Source: Chthoniobacterales bacterium
GTDB taxonomy: Bacteria; Verrucomicrobiota; Verrucomicrobiia; Chthoniobacterales; UBA10450
Direction: 5' to 3'
Length of the DNA: 32,598 nucleotides
Assembly (NCBI GenBank): GCA_003244145.1
Contig: QHBM01000084.1
Location: 72,871-105,468 of the forward strand
The position numbers and the translations under genes were made by a program. Below the pieces are notes generated by a model that was given only the letters and a program-made list of their open reading frames with translations, searched no databases and had not been told where the DNA came from. The number at the start of each line of letters is the position of its first letter. The stretch's first letter is position 1. This document shows positions 15,361 to 22,908 of the stretch, one piece after another.

Positions 15361-17082
15361 ATGGCGAGTTGGGACGGCGCGAAGATTTTTTACCGCGCCT
15401 GGATCCCGGCCGAAGCGACGAAGAAGGCGCTGCTGCTCTTCCATCGCGGCCACGAACATTCCGGTCGCTGGTCGGAGGTCGTCGAGGCTCTCGCGATGCC
15501 CGACGTGGCGGTTTTCGCCTGGGATGCGCGCGGTCACGGCCACTCGGACGGCGAGCGCGGTTCGGCGGAAAACTTTGGAGCGATGGTGAAGGACGTAGAC
15601 GCCTTCGTTCGCCACATCGGTGAACGCCACGGTTACGCGTTGGAAAACATGATCGTACTGGCGCACAGCGTCGGCGCGGTTTCGGTAGCGGCCTGGGTGC
15701 ATGATTACGCGCCGCCGATTCGCGCGATGATTCTGGCCACGCCCGCATTTCGCGTCCGGCTCTATGTTCCGCTCGCCATCCCGTCTCTCCGGCTGAAACC
15801 AAAATTTCTCGGGCCTAGTTTCGTGAAGAGCTACGTGAAAGCAAAAATGCTAACGCACGATCCCGTGCAGGCCGCCCGTTACGACGCTGATCCGCTCATC
15901 TTCCGGCAGATCGCCGTCAACGTTCTGATCGATCTGCACGACGCCGGAACGCGCCTGCTCGCGGATGCCGGCGCGATCAACGTGCCGACGCTGATGCTTG
16001 CCGCCGGCCGCGATTGGGTGGTGAGCGTGAAGGCGCAGCGCGAATTCTTCAACGCTCTCTCCTCTCCCGTGAAGCGGATGCACGTTTTCCCCGCGGCTTA
16101 TCACGCGATCTTTCACGAAAAGGAACGAGCGCAGGTGATCGAGCGCGCGCGAGAATTTATCCTGGAACGTTTCGCGGAAGCGCCCGCGACACCGTCGCTC
16201 CTGAAGGCCGATCAATTTGGTTACACCTGGGAGGAATACGAACGCCTGAAGCTGCGCGGCGGTCCGCAGTTCGCCATCGTCCGCGCCGGAATGAAAACTG
16301 GCGGACGCTTGAGCAAGGGGATCGATCTCGGTTGGCGGAGCGGTTTCGATTCCGGACTCACGCTCGATTACGTTTACGAAAACAAAGCGCAGGGATCGAC
16401 GGCGCTGGGCCGTTTCATCGATCACGGTTACCTGAACAGCATCGGCTGGCGCGGCATTCGGCAGCGGAAAAAGAATCTGGAAAAGCTGCTGCGAAACGTG
16501 ATCGAGAAAACCCACGCGGAAGGCCGGCCGGTGCGGATTGTCGATATCGCCGCGGGCGGAGGGCGATATCTTCTCGAGACAATCCGCGCGCTGCCAGAGA
16601 TCCCGATGACGGCGTTGTTGCGCGATTATAAACAGGAGAATGTGGACGCGGCGACTCGCCTCGCTCGCGACCTGGGTTTGAGCAACGTCACCGTCGGATC
16701 CGGCAACGCTTTCGATCGCGATTCGCTCGCGGCGCTCGAGCCGAGGCCGACCATCGGCATCGTCTCGGGTTTGTTCGAATTGTTTCCGTCCAACTCCGAA
16801 GTGCTGACCTCGCTGCGCGGATTGGCCGATGCAATCGAGCCGGATGGCTTTCTTGTTTACACGAACCAGCCGTGGCATCCGCAGGTGGAATTCATCGCAC
16901 GCGTCCTGCGCAACCGCGAAGGCGAACCCTGGATCATGCGCCGGCGGACCACTGGCGAGATGGATGAGCTCGTGCGCACCGCGGGATTCGAAAAGAGCAC
17001 AATGGAAGTAGACGAGTGGGGGATCTTCACGGTGTCGGTGGCGCGGCGTGGGAGTAGAAATGGCGCCAATGGCGCACACTGA
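15361..17082 (+). CDS. ynbC: Alpha/beta-hydrolase and class I methyltransferase fusion, YnbC-like
   Basis: A 573-residue two-domain protein. Residues 1-270 are a monoacylglycerol-lipase-like alpha/beta hydrolase: LLLFHRGHEHSGRW (oxyanion region), WDARGHGHSDG, nucleophile elbow LAHSVGA (S103), acid D218 in AAGRDWV, and base H248 in AYHAIFHE. Residues about 285-573 form a class I SAM-dependent methyltransferase with motif I VRIVDIAAGGGRYLLE at 391-406. The same fusion, at similar length, occurs in E. coli YnbC. Fusing a likely lipase or acyl hydrolase to a methyltransferase inside a phospholipid operon suggests head-group or acyl-chain modification, but the substrate is unknown. I chose ATG 15361, seven bases after the acyltransferase stop and preceded by GAAGA; ATG 15340 would overlap that gene. 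Confidence 0.9.
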   Translation: MASWDGAKIFYRAWIPAEATKKALLLFHRGHEHSGRWSEVVEALAMPDVAVFAWDARGHGHSDGERGSAENFGAMVKDVDAFVRHIGERHGYALENMIVLAHSVGAVSVAAWVHDYAPPIRAMILATPAFRVRLYVPLAIPSLRLKPKFLGPSFVKSYVKAKMLTHDPVQAARYDADPLIFRQIAVNVLIDLHDAGTRLLADAGAINVPTLMLAAGRDWVVSVKAQREFFNALSSPVKRMHVFPAAYHAIFHEKERAQVIERAREFILERFAEAPATPSLLKADQFGYTWEEYERLKLRGGPQFAIVRAGMKTGGRLSKGIDLGWRSGFDSGLTLDYVYENKAQGSTALGRFIDHGYLNSIGWRGIRQRKKNLEKLLRNVIEKTHAEGRPVRIVDIAAGGGRYLLETIRALPEIPMTALLRDYKQENVDAATRLARDLGLSNVTVGSGNAFDRDSLAALEPRPTIGIVSGLFELFPSNSEVLTSLRGLADAIEPDGFLVYTNQPWHPQVEFIARVLRNREGEPWIMRRRTTGEMDELVRTAGFEKSTMEVDEWGIFTVSVARRGSRNGANGAH

Positions 17083-18427
17083 TCGGTCCCGCGGCGGCGG
17101 GACTCGCTCCACCTTAAACGCTCTCGCCGCCTCGGTAGGACTCTCGGTCCTCTTCCTCGTCGTTTACGGCTGGTGTAATTGGTTCACCGCGCAACGCGGT
17201 AATGTTCCGTCGCTGTTCTTCGAGTGGGAGCGCTCGATCCCGTTCGTCCCGCTCATGATTGTTCCTTACATGTCGATCGACTTGTTCTTTGTCGCAGCGC
17301 CATTTCTTTGCCGCAGCGACCGTGAGCTTGCGACGTTTTCGAAACGCATTGTCGCCGCGATCCTTATCGCAGGGATTTGCTTTCTTCTTTTTCCGCTCCG
17401 TTTTGCGTTCGCGCGGCCACACCCCAGCGGATGGCTCGGCGCGTTCTTCGATTGGTTCCGCGGGATGGATCAGCCTTACAATCTGCTTCCCTCGCTCCAC
17501 ATCGCGCTGCGGACCATTCTCGCGGAAATTTATGCGCGACACACTCGCGGGATCCTGCGGAGCGCTTCGAATATTTGGTTTGTCTTGATCGGGTTTTCCG
17601 CGGTCCTGACCTATCAGCACCACGTCATGGACGTTGTCGCCGGGTTCGCGCTCGGCGCTTACTGCCTCTATTTCATTCCAGAACGCGCGCCGCATCTTCC
17701 GGTGACCGCGAACCGTCGACTCGGAGCGTATTATGTGATCAGCGCACTCATCGTCGCTGGCTTTGTTTTTTTATGGTGGCAGTGGGGCGCGTTACTGATT
17801 TGGCCGCTGACAGCTCTCGCAATCACGGCGGCAGCGTACATCGGCTGGGGATCGGCAATTTTTCGAAAGACGGACGGACGCGTGCCTTGGACCACATGGT
17901 GGGCGCTGGGTCCTTGTTTGTTAGGCCAGCACCTTTCTCTGATGCACTATCGCCGGCAATGCCGGGCCTGGGATCAACTCTCACCCCAGGTTTGGATTGG
18001 CCGGATGCTGAACAACAGCGAGGCCGCGACCGCGGTGCGGCTCGGCGTCACCGCTATTCTCGATCTGACTGCGGAATTTTCGGAGGCGCGTCCGTTCCGG
18101 ATATTGCGTTACCGGAACATTCAGATTCTCGATCTCACGGCGCCGCGCCTCGATCAATTGCAGGAGATGGCGGCATACATCGAGGAGGAATCGGGAAAGG
18201 GAATCGTCTACATCCATTGCAAGATCGGATATTCGCGCACCGCTGCCGCCGCTGCCGCCTATCTGCTTTCCAGCGGGATGGTCGGCACGGTCTCCCAAGC
18301 CATGGATCTTGTCCGACAAGTTCGACCTACCGTCGTCGTGCGGCCAGAGATCCTCGCTGCGCTGAACGATTTCGCACGCGAGACGGCGCGCGTTTCTCCT
18401 CGCCTCAATCCCGTGCTCCTCCAATAA
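17060..18427 (+). CDS. ynbD: PAP2-like membrane domain fused to dual-specificity phosphatase, YnbD-like
   Basis: A 455-residue protein. The N-terminal half is a polytopic PAP2-superfamily domain with NLLPSLHIAL (PSLH at 144-147) and TYQHHVMDVVAG (H187, D191). Classic PAP2 phosphatases have an Arg six residues before that His; here the position is Ala. That resembles the Aur1/sphingomyelin-synthase-like branch (PAP2_3) more than true phosphatases. The C-terminal 150 residues form a dual-specificity or tyrosine phosphatase domain with VYIHCKIGYSRTA (C387, R393; the CX5R motif). Likely roles are dephosphorylating a phosphatidylglycerophosphate-like product or moving a head group. The start is ATG 17060, with GGAG about six bases upstream, and it overlaps ynbC by 23 bases. 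Architecture matches E. coli YnbD. Confidence 0.88.
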   Translation: MAPMAHTDRSRGGGTRSTLNALAASVGLSVLFLVVYGWCNWFTAQRGNVPSLFFEWERSIPFVPLMIVPYMSIDLFFVAAPFLCRSDRELATFSKRIVAAILIAGICFLLFPLRFAFARPHPSGWLGAFFDWFRGMDQPYNLLPSLHIALRTILAEIYARHTRGILRSASNIWFVLIGFSAVLTYQHHVMDVVAGFALGAYCLYFIPERAPHLPVTANRRLGAYYVISALIVAGFVFLWWQWGALLIWPLTALAITAAAYIGWGSAIFRKTDGRVPWTTWWALGPCLLGQHLSLMHYRRQCRAWDQLSPQVWIGRMLNNSEAATAVRLGVTAILDLTAEFSEARPFRILRYRNIQILDLTAPRLDQLQEMAAYIEEESGKGIVYIHCKIGYSRTAAAAAAYLLSSGMVGTVSQAMDLVRQVRPTVVVRPEILAALNDFARETARVSPRLNPVLLQ

Positions 18428-18439
18428 TCGGCGCTGCTT

Positions 18440-18868
18440 ATGAAATACAACGATTTGATCCAACTCTACTTTGAACGCACCACCGCATTGCAGAATTATT
18501 GGACGCTTTACGTCGTCATCGTCGGAGGTTTGCTCGCGTTCTCGTCACTGCGAAAACAGCCGGCCGCACTGACGACCCTCGTTGTCTCGATTCTGTTCGG
18601 CCTGTTCGCCTACGAAAATCTCGATGCCATTAAGGCCACGGCCACGCAGCGCCACGCCACCCTCGCCGCGATCAAACAATCCGACGCCGGTTCGACCGCG
18701 CCCGAAATCAAACCGATGCGCGAACTTCTCGAGCCGACTCTCAATCCGGCGTCAATCAGCTCCACCCAGACGACGCATCTCATTAGCGACATCCTTACGA
18801 TTGCGGGTCTTTGGGTAATGGAATTGCGCCGGCGCAAAAATGTCGCGGCCGTCGCGGTAGTGGTTTAG
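18440..18868 (+). CDS. Small membrane protein of unknown function in the lipid operon
   Basis: The product is 142 residues. Two hydrophobic helices lie near the N-terminus (about 20-35, LYVVIVGGLLAF, and 43-58, LTTLVVSILFGLFAY), then a polar stretch of about 55 residues, then a third helix near HLISDILTIAGLWVMEL and a basic patch RRRK. I do not recognise the family. It starts 12 bases after ynbD and ends 13 bases before corA, all in one direction, so it is probably co-transcribed. Whether it belongs to the lipid pathway or to CorA is unclear. Confidence 0.7.
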   Translation: MKYNDLIQLYFERTTALQNYWTLYVVIVGGLLAFSSLRKQPAALTTLVVSILFGLFAYENLDAIKATATQRHATLAAIKQSDAGSTAPEIKPMRELLEPTLNPASISSTQTTHLISDILTIAGLWVMELRRRKNVAAVAVVV

Positions 18869-18881
18869 CGCGCGAGTCTTC

Positions 18882-19967
18882 ATGTTCAAGACGCGTAATC
18901 CCATTCCGGGCGAATCGCCGGGAACGTTGCGGCCACGGGAAGAACTCGAGAGGCGCCCTCCGGTCATCACCTTGATCGAATACGATCGCGGCTATCTGGA
19001 AGAACGCGTCATCAACGAGAAGGAAGAGTTGCTGCCCCACCTCGACAATCAGCGCGTAACCTGGATCAACATCGACGGCCTGGGCGACATCGACGTTCTG
19101 CGCGCTCTCGGGTCCCGCTTCAATCTGCATCCTCTCGCGCTCGAAGACGTTCTCGACACCAGCCAGCGCCCGAAGGTCGAGCAGTACGACAATTACCTCT
19201 TCATCGTCGCACACATGCTCTACCTCGATCATGGCAAAGCCATTTGCGGCGAACAGGTCAGCATGTTTCTGGGCAAGAATTTTCTGATCACGCTCCAGGA
19301 AGAAGCGGAGTTCGATGTTTTCGAACCGGTGCGCGCCCGCATCCGCGCCGCTAACGGCACCATTCGCAAAATGGGACCTGATTACCTCGCGTATGCCCTG
19401 CTCGATTCGATCATCGATTATTATTATCCGGTGCTCGAAGCCGTCGGCGCGAAAATCGAGCTGATCGAAGACCATCTGGTGGATGTCCCGAGAACGAACC
19501 CGATCGGAGAACTGCACGGGCACAAGCGCGCCTTGTCGCAAATCCGACGCTTCATCTGGCCGGTGCGGGATCTGGTTAATTTCCTCATCCATGAAGAGAG
19601 CGGAATCATCACTAAGGGCACGAAAGTGTATCTCCGGGATTGTTACGATCACACGGTCCAATTGATGGACCTGGTCGAGAGCTATCGTGATGTTCTTTCG
19701 GGGCTGATGGATTTGTATCTTTCCGCTGTCGGAATTCGGACGAACGAGATCATGCGGGTCCTGACTGTGATTTCATCGGTCTTCATTCCGCTGACTTTTA
19801 TCGCTGGAGTTTACGGGATGAATTTTGCGCGCGAGGTTGATGGCAAGAGGTTGCCCTGGAACATGCCGGAGCTTTACTCTCCCTATGGCTACATCGGCTG
19901 TCTCTTGTTCATGCTGGCCGTGGCCATTTTCCAGATCGTCTATTTCAAAAAGCGCCGCTGGTTGTAG
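18882..19967 (+). CDS. corA: CorA family magnesium/cobalt transporter
   Basis: The 361-residue product is full length for CorA. A large soluble N-terminal domain (about 1-290) contains LHPLALEDVLDTSQRPKVEQ, the typical family block. Two C-terminal membrane helices follow. The first is followed by the signature YGMNF (the GMN filter motif) and the short periplasmic loop with MPEL, and the protein ends in the basic FKKRRWL. CorA forms a pentameric inner-membrane channel for Mg2+, also passing Co2+ and Ni2+. It lies 13 bases behind the small membrane protein at the end of the lipid operon. Many CDP-alcohol transferases and phosphatases need Mg2+, but this link may be only positional. Confidence 0.95.
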   Translation: MFKTRNPIPGESPGTLRPREELERRPPVITLIEYDRGYLEERVINEKEELLPHLDNQRVTWINIDGLGDIDVLRALGSRFNLHPLALEDVLDTSQRPKVEQYDNYLFIVAHMLYLDHGKAICGEQVSMFLGKNFLITLQEEAEFDVFEPVRARIRAANGTIRKMGPDYLAYALLDSIIDYYYPVLEAVGAKIELIEDHLVDVPRTNPIGELHGHKRALSQIRRFIWPVRDLVNFLIHEESGIITKGTKVYLRDCYDHTVQLMDLVESYRDVLSGLMDLYLSAVGIRTNEIMRVLTVISSVFIPLTFIAGVYGMNFAREVDGKRLPWNMPELYSPYGYIGCLLFMLAVAIFQIVYFKKRRWL

Positions 19968-19978
19968 AGATCCTCTGC

Positions 19979-20041
19979 TGTAGCGACGGCGCTCTGTCGC
20001 CGTATTCACGCGTGTAACGGTGACAGAGCGCCGTCGCTACA
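19979..20041. repeat. REP-like inverted palindrome pair after corA
   Basis: A 24-base arm (19979-20002) starting TGTAGCGACGGCGCTCTGTC is followed, after a 15-base spacer, by its inverted copy (20018-20041) with one mismatch that would be G-U in RNA. Each arm is itself a small hairpin: ACGGCG, loop CTCTGT, CGCCGT. This is the layout of paired REP (BIME-like) elements. It lies between corA and the secreted repeat protein and may also stop or stabilise the operon transcript. A related single unit is at 30862-30887. Confidence 0.7.
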
Positions 20042-20080
20042 ACGAACTGGCGGGCGTAATTACTGCTCCCTTTTGTCTTC

Positions 20081-22183
20081 ATGCGTCGGGTTTTCTTGGT
20101 CCTCCTTACGTTGACGTGCGTGGCTCGCGCCGAACGAATTAATCACGAAGGCCGGATCCTCGGTCCGGCTCCAGTCGTGACCGTGCCGACTTTGTTCAAC
20201 ACGGCGGCGGCGGATGCGATCGTTTCTGCGATGCAGATCATGCCGCGCGAGAATCCGTGGAACGAAGATATCTCGCGTCGCTCGGTCCTGGCGAATTCCG
20301 ATGCGATCATCGCTCAAATCACCAGCGATCTGAGCGCGAATCGCCGGACGCTCCGGCCGTTTTACGAAATGAATTACGTGCTCGTCCCGGACAACCAGCC
20401 GCGCGTAACAATTCCGTTTCTCGATTATCCGGATGAATCGGACCTGGACGGCGGCCCGTATCCGAAAGGGAGTTATCCGATTCCATCGAACATGCCGATC
20501 GAGACCTGGCCGCGCGGAACCGGCAATCTGACTTTGCAACAATGGCAGCAGGACGTGAACAACACGGGTGGCGATCGTCATGGGATCATGGTCGCGCCCG
20601 GCGCGGGATTCATTTGGGAAACGTGGCAAATGAAACTGGCGCCAAGCGGATGGCAATCTTCCAATGGCGCCAAGTTCAAACTCAATTCCAACGCGCTGCG
20701 ACCGGCGGGCTGGACTTCCGGTGATGCGGCGGGTCTGCCGATGTTTCCCGCACTGGTGCGCTACGATGAGTGCCAGCGCGGAATGGTCGAGCACGCGATG
20801 CGGATCGTCGTCGCCAAATCGAGGCGCGAATACATCTACCCGGCCAATCACTACGCTTCCTCCATTCCGGCGAGCTCGACGAATTATCCGGCGATGGGCC
20901 AGCGCGTCCGGCTCAAATCCGGTTTCGTGATTCAAGACAACTGGACGACCGAAGAAAAAGCGGTCCTGCGCGCGCTGAAAAAATATGGAGCGCTCGTCGC
21001 GGACAATGGGAATTTCTTCTCGATCTCGGTTTGTCCCGACGATCGCTTTGCGGCGAATGCGTTCGATCATCTTTCCACAATCGGCATCAGCAACTTCGAG
21101 ATCGTGCAAACGACCGGCGCGACCGAAGGCCCGCGCTCAGTCGGCGCGGCCAGTGTGGATGCGGGGCCGGATCAGTTTCTCGAGGCCGCGACAAATGTAA
21201 CGCTCAATGGAACGGCGAACGTTCCGTCCGGCAACGCCGCGATTCTTTGGAAAGTTTATTCGGGACCGCCCGGCGTCGTGGTCGCCAATCCGAATCAAGC
21301 CTCCACGACTGCGACAATCGCCACGCCCGGCACTTACACCTTCCTCTTGAGCGCGGAGGATGGCGTGCACGCTGTCGCCTACGACGCCGTGGTCGTTCGC
21401 GTCACGGGGCAAGACGCACTCGCGAATATCTCGACGCGGGTTCAAGTCGGCACAGGCAACAACATTGCCATCGGCGGTTTCATTATTGTCGGAAACACAG
21501 CGAAGCAGGTTGTTGTCCGCGGCCTTGGTCCGTCGCTTGCGGCCGGGGGCGTGGCGGTCCCGCTGGGCGATCCGGTCCTCGACCTTTACGACGGCGGCGG
21601 AAATTTGCTCCAGAGCAACGACAACTGGCAGGAGACGCAGGCGCAAAGTTTGCGTGACCTGCATCTCGCGCCGACGAACGATTCTGAATCTGCGATTTTG
21701 CGAAGCCTGGCGCCCGGCGCGTACACGGTTGCGCTGCGCGGACAGAACAGCGGCAGCGGCGTCGGTCTCGTCGAAGTTTACGATTTACAGGAAAGCGCGC
21801 AGTCGAAGCTGGGGAACATCAGCACGCGCGGTCTTGTCGGCGTGGGAGAGAACGTCATGATCGGCGGAACAATCGTGACGGGGCCCGAGTCGGCGCGAGT
21901 CGTCTTTCGCGGTCTGGGCCCGTCGTTGGCTGCCGCCGGCATCGCGAATCCGATCAGCGATCCGCAACTGGAATTGTTCAACGCGAACGGAAACAAGATC
22001 GCGGCGAATAATAATTGGAAGGAATCGCAGCCGGGCGCGATCGCGCTCACCGGCCTCGCGCCCACGAACGATCTCGAATCCGCGATCCTGATCGATTTGC
22101 CGCCGGGGAACTACACCGCGGTGGTCAGCCAGGCCAGCGGCGCCCTCGGCGTCGCGTTGGTAGAAGCTTATCATTTGCAATAG
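20081..22183 (+). CDS. Large secreted protein with PKD/Ig-like domain and two verrucomicrobial repeats
   Basis: A 700-residue protein with a signal peptide (MRRVFLVLLTLTCVARA). Residues about 20-350 form an unrecognised domain rich in aromatic residues, with signatures such as NPWNEDISRRSV and FPALVRYDECQRGMVEHAMR; its histidines and aspartates could be catalytic or structural. Residues about 360-445 look like a PKD or Ig-like module (VDAGPDQFLEAATNVTLNG, TYTFLLSAEDG). Two tandem copies of a roughly 122-residue repeat complete the protein. Each opens NISTR, holds RGLGPSLAA in the middle and LAPTNDSESAIL or LAPTNDLESAIL late, and ends with VEVYDLQ or VEAYHLQ. I associate this repeat with Verrucomicrobiota surface proteins. 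The role is unknown; the terminal repeats may anchor or display it. Confidence 0.85.
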   Translation: MRRVFLVLLTLTCVARAERINHEGRILGPAPVVTVPTLFNTAAADAIVSAMQIMPRENPWNEDISRRSVLANSDAIIAQITSDLSANRRTLRPFYEMNYVLVPDNQPRVTIPFLDYPDESDLDGGPYPKGSYPIPSNMPIETWPRGTGNLTLQQWQQDVNNTGGDRHGIMVAPGAGFIWETWQMKLAPSGWQSSNGAKFKLNSNALRPAGWTSGDAAGLPMFPALVRYDECQRGMVEHAMRIVVAKSRREYIYPANHYASSIPASSTNYPAMGQRVRLKSGFVIQDNWTTEEKAVLRALKKYGALVADNGNFFSISVCPDDRFAANAFDHLSTIGISNFEIVQTTGATEGPRSVGAASVDAGPDQFLEAATNVTLNGTANVPSGNAAILWKVYSGPPGVVVANPNQASTTATIATPGTYTFLLSAEDGVHAVAYDAVVVRVTGQDALANISTRVQVGTGNNIAIGGFIIVGNTAKQVVVRGLGPSLAAGGVAVPLGDPVLDLYDGGGNLLQSNDNWQETQAQSLRDLHLAPTNDSESAILRSLAPGAYTVALRGQNSGSGVGLVEVYDLQESAQSKLGNISTRGLVGVGENVMIGGTIVTGPESARVVFRGLGPSLAAAGIANPISDPQLELFNANGNKIAANNNWKESQPGAIALTGLAPTNDLESAILIDLPPGNYTAVVSQASGALGVALVEAYHLQ

Positions 22184-22184
22184 C

Positions 22185-22204
22185 GCGAGCACGAACCTGC
22201 TCGC
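22185..22204. repeat. Hairpin downstream of the secreted protein
   Basis: GCGAGCA (22185-22191), loop CGAACC, TGCTCGC (22198-22204): a perfect 7-base stem starting two bases after the stop codon at 22181-22183. There is no T-run, so intrinsic termination is uncertain; it may instead be a short extragenic palindrome. Confidence 0.4.
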
Positions 22205-22237
22205 ACGCCCTCGCTGCCTCGCTATAGCTAATGAGCG

Positions 22238-22894
22238 ATGGACGCGCCTCCTCATTTGGATAAACCCGAGCCGCGTTGGCAGGCGCTGCTCGCCTTTCTT
22301 GCAGTGGGCGGGATTTACCTGGCACTGCCGCGCGAACTTATCGTTGGTCCAGTTTGGCTGCTGCCGACACTCATTGTGATCCTGCTCGTGCCGACGGTGG
22401 TGGCTCATCGAACCGGAAAGCGCTCGCTCAATCGCTACCTTGGATTGCTCATCAATGGAATCACCACCATTGCGCTGATTGGGTCGGTGGTGCTTCTGGT
22501 AAAAATGTTGCCGTCGCATAAGGAAGATCCGTTACGTCTGCTCATTTCCGGCGCGGAGCTTTGGCTCACCAATGTGCTTGTGTTTGCGCTCTGGTACTGG
22601 CGGCTCGATGGCGGCGGACCGACCGTTCGGCACGAGCTGAAAAAATTCGGCAGCACCAGTTTTCTTTTCCCCCAGATGCAGGTCCCGCACGATGAACGCG
22701 CTCAATTCGCTTGTTCGCATTGGCGGCCGCGCTTCATCGATTATTTGTTCGTGGCGTTTACCCAAAGCTCGACTTTCGGTCCCACGGACGCTCCGCTGCT
22801 CGCGCGCTGGGCGAAGATCCTGACCATGATCCAGGTATTTATTTCGTTGACCATCATAATTCTGCTGATTTCGCGCGCGGTCGGCGGTATCTAA
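22238..22894 (+). CDS. Conserved membrane protein with channel-like C-terminal segment
   Basis: A 218-residue protein with about five hydrophobic helices. WYWRLDGGGPTVRHELKK follows the fourth helix. The C-terminal 50 residues look like the pore-loop and inner helix of potassium-channel subunits: FIDYLFVAFTQSSTFGPTD sits where channels have YFSFVTLTTVGYGD, then PLLARWAKILTMIQ and a long hydrophobic helix ending LISRAVGGI. I recall similar uncharacterised bacterial proteins with a T.FSPTD variant. The filter sequence is not that of a K+ channel, so ion conduction is doubtful. The gene is followed after 14 bases by the dioxygenase gene on the same strand. Confidence 0.75.
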   Translation: MDAPPHLDKPEPRWQALLAFLAVGGIYLALPRELIVGPVWLLPTLIVILLVPTVVAHRTGKRSLNRYLGLLINGITTIALIGSVVLLVKMLPSHKEDPLRLLISGAELWLTNVLVFALWYWRLDGGGPTVRHELKKFGSTSFLFPQMQVPHDERAQFACSHWRPRFIDYLFVAFTQSSTFGPTDAPLLARWAKILTMIQVFISLTIIILLISRAVGGI

Positions 22895-22908
22895 AAAGCC
22901 TTTCAGTC

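Noticed and set aside
15850-17112. Long open frame on the minus strand opposite ynbC (420 codons).
   Set aside because: The plus-strand gene has intact hydrolase and methyltransferase motifs; the antisense product has no recognisable features.
20060-21109. Long open frame on the minus strand opposite the secreted repeat protein.
   Set aside because: Arg/His-rich low-information translation opposite a gene with a signal peptide and clear repeats.
20770-21657. Second long plus-strand frame inside the secreted protein gene.
   Set aside because: An out-of-frame shadow, very Arg-rich; the true frame carries the two tandem repeats.
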